From NCBI GenBank assembly GCA_003142495.1, contig PLMM01000247.1, forward strand, positions 1 to 11,646: a stretch of 11,646 nucleotides of DNA. The letters run 5' to 3'. The notes under the pieces were generated by a model that was not told the origin of the DNA, ran no database searches, and worked only from the letters and a program-made list of their open reading frames with translations. The stretch is from Gemmatimonadota bacterium. Lineage in GTDB: Bacteria > Gemmatimonadota > Gemmatimonadetes > Gemmatimonadales > Gemmatimonadaceae. Position numbers and translations under genes: made by a program. Shown here piece by piece: positions 1 through 7,161 of the stretch. Position 1 is the first letter of the stretch. Every line of letters starts with the position of its first letter.

Positions 1-537
1 GGCCTGGACCTCGATCGAGATCTTGACCTCGTGTCCGATCACGACGCCGCCGCTCTCGATCGCCTGGTTGTACACGAGACCGAAGTCGCGCCGGTCGATC
101 TTCCCCTTGGCGCTGAAGCCGATGCGATCGCCGCCCCACGGATCCTTGCCGGAGCCTTCGTTCGTGGCCTCGAGCGTGATCTCCTCCGTCACGCCGCTGA
201 TGGTGAGATTCCCCGTGAGCGTGAACTCCGAACTGTCGCCGGAGACTTTCGTGCTCTTGAAGGTGATCTCGGGATACTTCGCGACATCGAAGAAGTCCGC
301 GCTGCGGAGGTGCTCATCGCGCTGCGCCGTGCGCGTATCGATGCTCGCGGTCTTGATCACCGCGCTGACGGACGATGCCGACGGATTGCCGTCGACGAGC
401 ACGATGTCGCCCTCGACGTCGGCAAAGAGTCCCTTAACCGTGCTGATCATCAGATGCTTAACGGCGAACTCGACGTGCGAATGACTGGGATCGATCTTCC
501 AGGTGGTACTTGTGGCTGGTGCTTGCGTTGTGGCCAT
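1..537 (-). CDS. YceI-family protein, 3' end cut by window edge
   Basis: YceI proteins form an extended lipocalin-like barrel that binds polyisoprenoid or other lipid-like molecules, and are often periplasmic or stress-induced. The 179 readable residues show the family pattern: WKIDPSHSHVEFAVKHLMIS near the N-terminus, an R-T-A-Q-R-D-E-H-L-R-S-ADFFDVAKYP segment in the middle, FKST, then a GxGKDPWGGDRIGFSAKGKIDRRDFG block. This covers nearly a whole family member, so only a few C-terminal residues and the stop are missing. The ATG at 537 has an AGGAGT Shine-Dalgarno at 544-549, six bases away. No signal peptide is visible, so this copy looks cytoplasmic. It follows a MarR-family gene on the same strand with a 22-bp palindrome in the 49-bp gap, which suggests MarR control. 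Family assignment is firm; the ligand is unknown. Confidence 0.93.
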   Translation of the reverse strand, partial: MATTQAPATSTTWKIDPSHSHVEFAVKHLMISTVKGLFADVEGDIVLVDGNPSASSVSAVIKTASIDTRTAQRDEHLRSADFFDVAKYPEITFKSTKVSGDSSEFTLTGNLTISGVTEEITLEATNEGSGKDPWGGDRIGFSAKGKIDRRDFGLVYNQAIESGGVVIGHEVKISIEVQA

Positions 538-564
538 GGGGCGACTCCTGTGACGTGAAATGAC

Positions 565-586
565 GATCTCTTGAATTCAAGAGATC
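565..586. promoter_or_regulatory. Perfect 22-bp palindrome, probable MarR operator
   Basis: Every base from 565 to 586 pairs with its mirror partner. The core is TTGAATTCAA at 571-580, flanked by GATCTC and GAGATC. It begins directly after the marR stop codon (587-589 on the minus strand) and lies 28 bases upstream of the yceI start. MarR dimers bind palindromes of this size, often with TTGA/TCAA half-sites. There is no T-run on either side, so a rho-independent terminator is less likely. Assignment to this MarR is inferred from position and symmetry. Confidence 0.6.
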
Positions 587-1072
587 TCACGTCGATTTGG
601 TTCCCGGCCCCCCTACTACCACCACCGCGTGCAGCCCCATTTTCTTGAGCAGCCGGATCGCGGTTCGCTTTTCCGCCGCCGACAGTCCGCTCGTCGCCAG
701 CTCGATCACGGCTGCGTGCCCAGGCCAAATCCGCTTCATGAGCGCCGTCCCCGAGGCCGTCAAATGCAGATACGCCAGGCGCCGGTCGGTCTCGCACGCC
801 TTGCGTGCAATCAGCCTTCTCCCGACGAGCTTGTTGATGACGTACGTCAGGCTGCCGCTCTGCAGCAGCACTCGCTCGCTCACGTCGCCGGCAGTGAGAT
901 CGCCCTTGTGATGCAGCACCTCGAGCACGGCAAACTCGGTGAGAGAAAGCTCACCGCGCTCGATGTCCAGCTTCGCGAGCTCTCCCACCGCCTCGTGCGC
1001 ACGACTCAAAACCACCCACAGCTTGAGGGCGGCATCCTGCTCGGAGTCGGGGATCCTGCCGTTGCGGGCCAT
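587..1072 (-). CDS. MarR-family transcriptional regulator
   Basis: Winged helix-turn-helix repressor of the MarR type, 161 residues from the ATG at 1072. The DNA-binding core spans about residues 44-108: LTEFAVLEVLHHKGDLTAGD (helix), then the recognition region QSGSLTYVINKLVGRRLIAR and the wing with the family signature D-R-R (96-98) followed by LTASG. Flanking helices at both ends would make the dimer interface. An in-frame GTG at 1081 would add three residues (164 in all); neither start has a good Shine-Dalgarno, so the start is uncertain. The gene lies upstream of yceI on the same strand and is divergent from the AI-2E-type transporter. Such regulators commonly control neighbouring genes in response to phenolic, lipid or oxidative signals; the signal here is unknown. 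Confidence 0.92.
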   Translation of the reverse strand: MARNGRIPDSEQDAALKLWVVLSRAHEAVGELAKLDIERGELSLTEFAVLEVLHHKGDLTAGDVSERVLLQSGSLTYVINKLVGRRLIARKACETDRRLAYLHLTASGTALMKRIWPGHAAVIELATSGLSAAEKRTAIRLLKKMGLHAVVVVGGPGTKST

Positions 1073-1081
1073 GTGGCACAC

Positions 1082-1097
1082 AAGATAGCGAAATCTT
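1082..1097. promoter_or_regulatory. Short inverted repeat in marR/transporter divergent gap
   Basis: AAGAT and ATCTT arms (five bases each) surround a six-base spacer just upstream of marR, in the 98-bp gap between marR and the divergent transporter gene. It could be an autoregulatory site for the MarR protein, but it resembles the 565-586 palindrome only in containing AAGA/TCTT elements. Such a short repeat may be chance. Confidence 0.2.
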
Positions 1098-1170
1098 TAC
1101 CCGCCCCGCGAATCCGCCTGGCGCTTTTCTGCCCGAGCCCGCTGGCTGGGAACGTGCATAGGTCGTGTCC

Positions 1171-2355
1171 ATGACCGATCGCCCGCCCGGCCGCGACACC
1201 GCCGCCGTACTCGCCCTCGAAGAATCATCCGAATTGCGGGATCGCTCCGCCTCGCCCACCGGCGAGATCGAGTCGCCGAGCCTCGCGAATCTCGAGAGCG
1301 CGATGGAGACTCAGCCCGCGGTGCGCTCGCTCGCCGCCACGCTGCTCGTGATCATCGCGACCTTCTACACACTCTACTTCGCGCGCGCCTTCTTTCTCCC
1401 GGTCACATTCGGGCTGCTCCTCAACCTGCTCTTGAGCCCCTTCGTGCGCACGCTCAAGCGCGCGCGCATTCCGTATCCGATCGGCGCCGCGATCGTGGTG
1501 CTCTCGATCGTCGCCGTCGTCGGCGTCGGCGGCTACTTCCTCGCCGATCCTGCGCAGGAATGGATCACGAAGGCGCCCCAGTCCGTCGCCGCCGCCAACG
1601 TCAAGCTCCGCAAGCTCCGGCGGCCGATGGAGCAGGTGACCAAGTCCGCCGACCAGATGGCGCGCGCCGCGACCACCGGCAGTTCCACTCCGCGCGTGCA
1701 GGAGGTGACGCTCGCCGGTCCCACGCTCATGGATCGCTTCGTCGGAGCCTCCGCCACCTTCCTCGCCGGCGCGCTCGAGACGCTCGTCCTCCTCTACTTC
1801 CTGCTCGCTTCCGGCGATCTCTTCCTGCAGAAGCTGACGAAGATGCTCCCCGAATTTCGCGACAAGAAGAAAGCCGTCGCGATCGCGCGCGAGACCGAGA
1901 CATCGATCTCGATGTATCTCACCACCGTCACGCTCATCAATGTGTTCGAGGGCGGCGTCGTCACACTCGTGATGTGGGCGCTCGGCGTGCCCAACCCGGT
2001 GCTGTGGGGCGTGCTCGTGTTCTTCCTCGAGTTCATCCCCTATCTCGGCGCGCTCGTGATGGTCGGCGTGCTCACGCTCGCCGCGCTCTCCACCTTCGAC
2101 AGCGTCGCCCACATCGTAGCCGTCCCCGCGAGCTACCTCGCGATCAATCTCCTCCAGGCCTACCTCATCACGCCGCTTCTGCTCGGAAAGCGACTCACGC
2201 TCAACCCGGTCGCGATCCTGATCGGGCTGATCCTCATGTGGGAGATCTGGGGCGTCGCCGGCGCGTTCATCGCCGTGCCGCTCCTCGCCACCTTCAAGAT
2301 TCTCTGCGACCACATCGAGACGCTCGCCCCCGTCGGCGAGTTCCTGGGCGACTGA
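1171..2355 (+). CDS. AI-2E/PerM-family membrane transporter
   Basis: Inner-membrane protein of 394 residues belonging to the AI-2E transporter (PerM/TqsA/YdiK) family, whose members are implicated in efflux of small molecules or ions. About 55 N-terminal residues are hydrophilic and probably cytoplasmic, longer than in typical members. They are followed by a paired hydrophobic segment (LLVIIATFYTLYFA, then FFLPVTFGLLLNLLLSP), another span ending GVGGYFLAD, a soluble linker rich in K and R, and a C-terminal block of about five spans. The family landmarks LLYFLLASGD, the phrase VFFLEFIPYLGALV and the terminal GVAGAFIAVPLLATFKI are all present. A GTG at 1165 is an alternative start two codons upstream. 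Divergent from marR, so it may share regulation. Substrate cannot be read from the sequence. Confidence 0.9.
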   Translation: MTDRPPGRDTAAVLALEESSELRDRSASPTGEIESPSLANLESAMETQPAVRSLAATLLVIIATFYTLYFARAFFLPVTFGLLLNLLLSPFVRTLKRARIPYPIGAAIVVLSIVAVVGVGGYFLADPAQEWITKAPQSVAAANVKLRKLRRPMEQVTKSADQMARAATTGSSTPRVQEVTLAGPTLMDRFVGASATFLAGALETLVLLYFLLASGDLFLQKLTKMLPEFRDKKKAVAIARETETSISMYLTTVTLINVFEGGVVTLVMWALGVPNPVLWGVLVFFLEFIPYLGALVMVGVLTLAALSTFDSVAHIVAVPASYLAINLLQAYLITPLLLGKRLTLNPVAILIGLILMWEIWGVAGAFIAVPLLATFKILCDHIETLAPVGEFLGD

Positions 2356-2358
2356 GCG

Positions 2359-2493
2359 CTAGAGCCGGTTCATCTTCACCAGGATTGCCTCGTGCTCCAC
2401 GCTTCCGGTGGAAGTTGCGGGACCTTCCATCGCGGAGCATGCACACAGAACCGCGCAGCTCACGAACGTGAGCGCCTTGCGAGAGATCGACAT
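2359..2493 (-). CDS. Small putative lipoprotein, 44 residues
   Basis: ATG at 2493 to TAG at 2359-2361. The product begins MSISRKALTFVSCAVLCACS: two basic residues (R5, K6), a hydrophobic stretch, then a lipobox-like LCAC with Cys19 as the lipidated residue. About 25 polar residues follow, ending in VKMNRL. Codons end mostly in G or C, as in neighbouring genes. The stop lies three bases beyond the transporter stop, so the two genes are convergent and nearly touching. The Shine-Dalgarno is weak (GGGG about 12 bases upstream). I do not recognise the mature part; it resembles entericidin-like or other short cell-envelope lipoproteins only in layout. A chance ORF cannot be excluded. Confidence 0.5.
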   Translation of the reverse strand: MSISRKALTFVSCAVLCACSAMEGPATSTGSVEHEAILVKMNRL

Positions 2494-2575
2494 GGTCTTT
2501 GCGTCCCCGTCTTGCGGCGAGTTTGCCGTTGTCGCTGGGCCCAGAGCCGAGCTCGAGCCCCTAGCGATCCTGCCG

Positions 2576-2604
2576 TACTATGGGTTAGTAGGATGATCGT
2601 ACTA
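2576..2604. repeat. Triple TACTA/TAGTA motif upstream of MFS gene
   Basis: TACTA (2576-2580), TAGTA (2586-2590) and TACTA (2600-2604) alternate in orientation, so the middle element can pair with either flank (loops of five and nine bases). The motif lies 43-71 bases upstream of the MFS transporter start in an otherwise empty 153-bp stretch (2494-2646). It could be a regulator site or a transcript hairpin; no clear promoter boxes or T-run accompany it. Confidence 0.3.
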
Positions 2605-2646
2605 GCTTGATGCGTCCGCCTGGTCCAAGCAACTCGAATCCACATT

Positions 2647-3879
2647 GTGAATTTCTCATCCGCAGCAGGCAATGTCGTCCCGAGTGAGGTAGAGCGAAGC
2701 GATCACCGCGCTGCAGTCACCGCGGGCTTCCTCGGATGGACTCTCGATGCATTCGATTTCTTCATCGTTGTCGTCACACTGACCGCGATTGGAAAGGACT
2801 TTCACGTTTCTGATGCCGATATGGCAAAGACCATCGCAGTGACGTTGGCCTCCCGGCCAGTGGGTGCATTCATCTTCGGAATGCTCGCCGACCGATTCGG
2901 CCGGCGAATCCCACTCATGATCAACCTCGTGTTCTACTCCATTCTCGAGGTGGCCTCGGGGATGGCCACGTCGTACACGATGTTCTTCTGGCTGCGCGCA
3001 CTGTTCGGCGTCGGCATGGGCGGCGAATGGGGCGTGGGCGCATCGCTCGTGATGGAGAAGAGCCCCGTCAAGCACCGCGGCATTCTCTCCGGATTGCTCC
3101 AGGAGGGCTACGCGACGGGAAATCTCCTCGCGTCCGTCGCCTACTTTCTCATCTTTCCGCACTACGGCTGGCGCCCACTCTTCTTCATCGGCGGCCTTCC
3201 CGCGCTCCTCGCGATCTTCGTGCGCATGAAGGTGAAGGAATCGGAAGTCTGGAAGCGCACGCGTCATCACGATTTCAAGTCGCTCTTCCGCGCGATTCTC
3301 TCGCAGTGGCGCCTCTTCCTCTATCTCACGTTGCTGATGGCGCTTATGAACTGCGTCTCGCACGGTACGCAGGACATGTATCCGACCTTCCTGCAGCGTG
3401 ACTGGGGAATGTCGCCGCGCATGCGCTCGGCGCTCAACGCCTTCGCCGCTGTCGGCGCGATCATCGGCGGCGTCGCCTTCGGCTATCTCTCCGATCGCAT
3501 CGGGCGTCGCAAGTCCATCGTGCTCGCACTCGCGCTCGCCGTGCTCATGATTCCGCTCTGGGCCTTCGCGCCGAGCGTCGTGCTGCTCGTGGTGGGCGCC
3601 TTCCTGATGCAATTCATGGTGCAGGGCGCGTGGGGCGTGATCCCCGTGCACATCAACGAGCTCGCGCCGGACTCCGTGCGCGGCTTCATCCCCGGCTTCG
3701 CGTACCAGTGCGGTGTGCTCATTGCCGGTTCCGTGGTGTATATCGAGGCAACGCTCGCGTTGCACATGTCGTACGCCAAGGCGATGGCCATTACGGCGCT
3801 CACGGTCTTCATCCTCGCCGCTGTGGTCGCCGCCCTGGGCCGGGAGAATCACAGGGTGGCCTTTGGCGCCGCGCCCTGA
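2647..3879 (+). CDS. MFS metabolite/H+ symporter, SHS-like
   Basis: Major facilitator superfamily protein of 410 residues with about twelve hydrophobic spans. The first span carries GFLGWTLDAFDFFIV with acidic residues at D34 and D37, typical of the sialate/lactate (SHS) and related carboxylate symporters. The MFS loop motif appears twice, as GMLADRFGRRIPL (78-90) and GYLSDRIGRRKS in the second half. FGVGMGGEWGVG in span 4 is also characteristic of this group. It probably imports an organic acid with protons across the inner membrane; the exact substrate is not determinable. The start is a GTG at 2647 without a visible Shine-Dalgarno; the frame is closed by a TGA at 2608-2610, so the true start lies between there and the first span. 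It is followed after 56 bases by the secreted-protein gene on the same strand. Confidence 0.9.
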   Translation: MNFSSAAGNVVPSEVERSDHRAAVTAGFLGWTLDAFDFFIVVVTLTAIGKDFHVSDADMAKTIAVTLASRPVGAFIFGMLADRFGRRIPLMINLVFYSILEVASGMATSYTMFFWLRALFGVGMGGEWGVGASLVMEKSPVKHRGILSGLLQEGYATGNLLASVAYFLIFPHYGWRPLFFIGGLPALLAIFVRMKVKESEVWKRTRHHDFKSLFRAILSQWRLFLYLTLLMALMNCVSHGTQDMYPTFLQRDWGMSPRMRSALNAFAAVGAIIGGVAFGYLSDRIGRRKSIVLALALAVLMIPLWAFAPSVVLLVVGAFLMQFMVQGAWGVIPVHINELAPDSVRGFIPGFAYQCGVLIAGSVVYIEATLALHMSYAKAMAITALTVFILAAVVAALGRENHRVAFGAAP

Positions 3880-3935
3880 CGATCACGGGGTCCTATTCGC
3901 GGACCGGCGGCGCCTGCTATACCTTTAGGTCAGGT

Positions 3936-4691
3936 ATGTCCTTTCTAGAGTTGAACCAATCGCAGCAGGATGCGTGCTCCGCCCGTGCTCAGCGCGTAAG
4001 CCGCGGCCACCGGCGCGGAAGAGCGTGGATGCTCATCGCATGCGCGGCATCGCTCGCGGCGAGCGCTCCCGCACGCGCGCAGGCAACCACCACGCCGGTG
4101 CTCGTCGCTCCCGCGGCCCCGGATCCCGCGCTCGCTTCGCCGCGCGCAGCAGTCACCGCCGCCTTCGACGCGATGTCGCACAAGCAGTGGGCGCGCGTTG
4201 CCGCACTCTCCGACTCCGCGTTTCTGAGCCAGTGGCGCGATCAGCAGCTCGTCTACGCGGACGCGGACAAGATCGAGCGCGACAACAAGAAGAAGCATCA
4301 GAAGCAGTACGGACTGCCGAATTGCGTGCAGAAATACTTCGAATCCCAGGAATCGCACTACAGCGACACCTTCCTCAAGGGATTCGCCGGCGCGAAGTCG
4401 ATCACGCAGCTCGAGGGGCTCACCCCCGAGCAGCTGTTCGCGAGCTGGCTCGCCGGCGGCGACGCGGTGAAGTCCAACGAGCGCTCGACGACGCGCACCA
4501 TCCTCGGCGAGATCCCCGAAAGCGAGTATCTCGTGCACGTCGTCTACCGCATGACGCCAACGCCGGCAGGCACGAGCGACGACGGCGTCGAGCGCATCAC
4601 CGTGCGCCGCTACAATGGCGCGTGGCACGTCGTGCCCAACGATGACATTCGGCTCGCGGGACGCTCCTACTCCTGGCAATCGAGCAAGTGA
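3936..4691 (+). CDS. Secreted protein of unknown function
   Basis: 251 residues from the ATG at 3936. An Arg-rich stretch ([15 protein letters not shown]) precedes a hydrophobic run ([19 protein letters not shown]) with an ARA signal-peptidase site near residues 46-48, so the mature protein of about 200 residues is exported. An internal ATG at 4029 has a better Shine-Dalgarno (GGAAGAG, five bases upstream) but would leave the signal peptide without basic residues, so I favour 3936. The mature part starts with [26 protein letters not shown], as in NTF2/SnoaL-like periplasmic proteins, and ends with strand-like sequence ([17 protein letters not shown]) that would suit such a fold; this is a fold guess only. 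One Cys (PNCVQ) is present in the mature part. The gene ends 16 bases before purE and may be co-transcribed with purEK. Function unknown. Confidence 0.75.
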   Translation: MSFLELNQSQQDACSARAQRVSRGHRRGRAWMLIACAASLAASAPARAQATTTPVLVAPAAPDPALASPRAAVTAAFDAMSHKQWARVAALSDSAFLSQWRDQQLVYADADKIERDNKKKHQKQYGLPNCVQKYFESQESHYSDTFLKGFAGAKSITQLEGLTPEQLFASWLAGGDAVKSNERSTTRTILGEIPESEYLVHVVYRMTPTPAGTSDDGVERITVRRYNGAWHVVPNDDIRLAGRSYSWQSSK

Positions 4692-4707
4692 TCGGCGCCT
4701 CGTGGCG

Positions 4708-5220
4708 ATGAGGCGACGGAGCGAGGCGATTGGCCCGCTCCCGTGGGTCGGCGTCATCATGGGCAGCAAGAGCGACCTCGAATATCTCGCGCCCGCGATC
4801 GAGATTCTCACCGAGCTGCAGATTCCGCACGAGGTCCGCACCGTCTCGGCGCACCGCACCCCCGTCTGGATGGCCGAGTACGCGACGAGCGCGGAGTCGC
4901 GCGGGCTCGAGGTCATCGTCGCCGCAGCGGGCGGCGCAGCGCACCTCCCGGGAATGGTCGCAGCGCATACGATCCTTCCCGTACTCGGCGTTCCCGTTCC
5001 GGCGACGATGCTCAACGGCATCGACTCCCTGCTCTCCATCGTGCAAATGCCGCGCGGCGTTCCGGTCGGCACGCTGGCGATCGGCAAGCCGGGCGCTGCC
5101 AACGCCGCCCTCCTCGCTGCCGCAATCTGCGCGGCGAAGCGACCGGAGCTCCGTGAGCGTCTGCGCGCGTGGCGCGCGGCGCGCACCGCCGAGGTGATGG
5201 AGGAGGAGCGCTCGCGGTGA
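4708..5220 (+). CDS. purE: N5-carboxyaminoimidazole ribonucleotide mutase
   Basis: Class I PurE moves the carboxyl group of N5-CAIR to carbon 4 to give CAIR in de novo purine synthesis; it acts in the cytoplasm as an octamer. From the ATG at 4708 the protein has 170 residues, the usual size. Landmarks are [10 protein letters not shown] (14-23, phosphate binding), SAHRTP (47-52) with the catalytic His49, [10 protein letters not shown] (74-83) and the [23 protein letters not shown] block. The basic MRRR start has no convincing Shine-Dalgarno; a GTG at 4702 is also in frame. The stop overlaps the purK start, and PurK makes the substrate, so the two are a functional operon pair. Confidence 0.96.
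   Translation: MRRRSEAIGPLPWVGVIMGSKSDLEYLAPAIEILTELQIPHEVRTVSAHRTPVWMAEYATSAESRGLEVIVAAAGGAAHLPGMVAAHTILPVLGVPVPATMLNGIDSLLSIVQMPRGVPVGTLAIGKPGAANAALLAAAICAAKRPELRERLRAWRAARTAEVMEEERSR
5201..5208 (+). promoter_or_regulatory. Strong Shine-Dalgarno fixing the purK GTG start
   Basis: AGGAGGAG inside the 3' end of purE, eight bases before the GTG at 5217. It decides between the GTG and the upstream in-frame ATG candidate at 5169, which has no such site and would extend purK into purE. Confidence 0.85.
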
Positions 5221-6356
5221 CACCGGTTCTTCCCGGCGCCACGATCGGCATTCTCGGAGGAGGGCAGCTCGGACGGATGATGACGCTCGCCGCGCGCGTG
5301 CTCGGCTACCACGTCATCATCCTCGATCCCGATCCCAACTGCGCCGCCGGCGCCGTCGCCGATCGCGTGATCGCTGCGCCCTTCGATGACATTGCCGCCG
5401 CCACCGAGCTCGCGAATGCGTGCGACGTCATCACCGTCGAGATCGAGAAGATCGGCGCGAATGCCATGGCCGCGGCGAGCGCGATCGTCCCCGTGCGCCC
5501 GGGCGGGCACGTGCTCCACATCATCCAGGATCGCGCGCGCCAAAGGCGCTGGCTCAATGAGCGCGACGTTCCCCTCGGCCCCTTCTGGGTTGCGAACACC
5601 GCCGAGGAGCTCGGGCTCGCGATGAAGGCTGCCGGCGCGCATGCATTCGTAAAATCGTCGTTCGGCGGCTACGATGGACGTGGGCAGACGCGCACGTCGC
5701 CGCGCGATGACGCAAGCGAGGTGTGGAGCTCACTCGGCTCGTCGACGTGCGTGATCGAGAAGGCACTCGATCTCGAGGGCGAGATCTCGGTGATGGTGGC
5801 GCGGCGTCCCGGCGGAGCGTGCGCGACATTTCCGCCGGCGCTCAATCATCATGTGAGCGGTGTGCTCGACTGGTCGGTGATCCCTGCTCCGATCTCCGGC
5901 GCCGTCGCGCGCGACGCCGTGCGAATAGCGCGCGGGATCGCGGAGCAGATGGATGTGGTGGGGCTGCTCGCGGTGGAGATGTTCATGTTGCGCGACGGAC
6001 AGCTCGTGGTGAACGAGCTCGCGCCGCGCCCGCACAACTCCTTCCATCACACCGAGTACGCGTCGCTCACGAGTCAGTTCGAGCAGGGCATCCGCGCCGT
6101 CTGCGATCTTCCGCTCGGCGACACCGAGAGCATCCGGCCGGCGGCGATCGCGAATCTGTTCGGCGATCTCTGGCTGCACGATGGAGCGACGCCGCGCTGG
6201 GAACAGGCGCTCGCGCTTCCCGGCGTGCGCATTCATCTGTACGGCAAGTCGCCGCGCGCGGGACGAAAGATGGGACACGTGGGCGCTGTGGGCGCGACGG
6301 CGGAGGAGGCGGTGACGCTGGCGATAGATGCCCGCGCGCGACTGATGCCGCGGTAG
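5217..6356 (+). CDS. purK: N5-carboxyaminoimidazole ribonucleotide synthase
   Basis: ATP-grasp enzyme that carboxylates AIR with bicarbonate and ATP to N5-CAIR, which PurE then isomerises. 379 residues from the GTG at 5217, a normal length. The N-terminal domain begins [16 protein letters not shown] (7-22). The ATP-grasp core has [12 protein letters not shown] (145-156) and ends with the metal/nucleotide segment [10 protein letters not shown] (265-274). Differences from the usual consensus: the segment normally read as YEFENV is VEIEKI (74-79), and the common NSGH-T sequence after PRPH is NSFHHT. The GTGA overlap with purE implies translational coupling. No terminator with a T-run follows; a weak hairpin lies at 6425-6438. 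Confidence 0.95.
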   Translation: MTPVLPGATIGILGGGQLGRMMTLAARVLGYHVIILDPDPNCAAGAVADRVIAAPFDDIAAATELANACDVITVEIEKIGANAMAAASAIVPVRPGGHVLHIIQDRARQRRWLNERDVPLGPFWVANTAEELGLAMKAAGAHAFVKSSFGGYDGRGQTRTSPRDDASEVWSSLGSSTCVIEKALDLEGEISVMVARRPGGACATFPPALNHHVSGVLDWSVIPAPISGAVARDAVRIARGIAEQMDVVGLLAVEMFMLRDGQLVVNELAPRPHNSFHHTEYASLTSQFEQGIRAVCDLPLGDTESIRPAAIANLFGDLWLHDGATPRWEQALALPGVRIHLYGKSPRAGRKMGHVGAVGATAEEAVTLAIDARARLMPR

Positions 6357-6594
6357 CTGTGGTTGTAGTTCGGCTGCCGTAAGCGCTATTGTCGTCTACC
6401 CGAATTGCTCGTCAGTCGTTTTACTCGGCAAACGCCGAACATTCCTGCACACAAATGTCCGCACCCCTGTAGTCATTTCACTGTTTGGGCAGTTTCAGCC
6501 AGACTATGCGGATTATCCCTGTTTAACCACGCAAGCATCATAAACGAAATCTGTTAACACTAACCAGCAGAAAGCTACACCGTCCGAAACTGCG
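6357..6594. other. Low-GC intergenic stretch before the nitroreductase gene
   Basis: About 238 bases without a recognisable gene on either strand. GC falls to about half here (29 of 60 in 6481-6540) against roughly three quarters in the purEK region. It contains a small hairpin at 6425-6438 (TCGGC, AAAC loop, GCCGA) without a T-run. A possible promoter for the next gene is TTAACA (6554-6559), a 16-base spacer and TACACC (6576-6581); the second box is a poor match. If real, it would give a leader of only a few bases before the ATG at 6595. Confidence 0.4.
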
Positions 6595-7161
6595 ATGAGC
6601 GCGATGGATGCCATCTATCATCGCCGCGCCGTGCGTGACTATGCGCCTCAGAAAATCGATCAGGCCGTGATCCGCACACTGCTCGAGGCGGCCGTCCACG
6701 CTCCCACCGCCGTGCATGAGGAGCCATGGGCGTTTGTCGTCATTCAGGATAAGAACATCTTGAATCGCCTATCGGATACCGTGAAAGAACTCCTGACCCG
6801 TGGAACTGATCCCATTCATCCTCTAGGGGGAAGCCATACGTCTGATCGCTTCACGACCCCGGAATTCAATGCCTTCTATAACGCCGGAACGCTGATCGTT
6901 ATCTGTGGAAAGCCGATAGGACCGTTCGTCGTCTCCGACTGCTGGCTGGCGGCGGAAAACCTGATGCTTGCCGCCTGCGCGAATGGGCTTGGCACCTGCG
7001 TCATTGGCCTCTCGGTCACGGCGCTGAACACGCCGCAGTGGAAGAATGAACTTGGCATCCCCGCTGAAATGACCGCCTTCGCCCCGATCATTGTCGGCGT
7101 GCCCGCTGGCGTTACGCCGCCCGTACCTCGCAAGCCGCCGGAAATTCTCGCCTGGAAATGA
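6595..7161 (+). CDS. Nitroreductase-family flavoprotein
   Basis: FMN-dependent, NAD(P)H-using oxidoreductase of the nitroreductase fold, 188 residues, probably a cytoplasmic dimer. It opens with the family motif MDAIYHRRAVRDYAP, whose Arg pair contacts the FMN phosphate, then LLEAAVHAPTAVHEEPWAFVVI, another FMN-contacting segment. The C-terminal part has AENLMLAACANGLGTCVIG, the usual helix and glycine-containing FMN loop. Substrate (nitroaromatic, quinone, enone or other) cannot be told. No Shine-Dalgarno is visible at the ATG (a second ATG lies at 6604). GC content and codon endings are less biased than in flanking genes, suggesting transfer. Its stop overlaps the flavin-reductase start (ATGA), so the pair is co-translated. 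Confidence 0.9.
   Translation: MSAMDAIYHRRAVRDYAPQKIDQAVIRTLLEAAVHAPTAVHEEPWAFVVIQDKNILNRLSDTVKELLTRGTDPIHPLGGSHTSDRFTTPEFNAFYNAGTLIVICGKPIGPFVVSDCWLAAENLMLAACANGLGTCVIGLSVTALNTPQWKNELGIPAEMTAFAPIIVGVPAGVTPPVPRKPPEILAWK

Noticed and set aside
1225..2313. 362-residue minus-strand open frame opposite the AI-2E-type gene
   Set aside because: Same reasons; the plus-strand frame has clear membrane spans and family motifs.
2656..3852. 398-residue minus-strand open frame opposite the MFS gene
   Set aside because: Charged, repeat-like composition (E, H, R) with no family features; shadow of a clear transporter.
3889..3905. GGTCC/GGACC hairpin after the MFS gene as a terminator
   Set aside because: Only five base pairs and no T-run; too weak to call.
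3945..5642. 565-residue minus-strand open frame opposite the secreted protein, purE and purK
   Set aside because: It is the mirror of recognisable plus-strand genes; it has low-complexity Arg/Ala/His-rich sequence and no motif, as expected from high-GC shadows.
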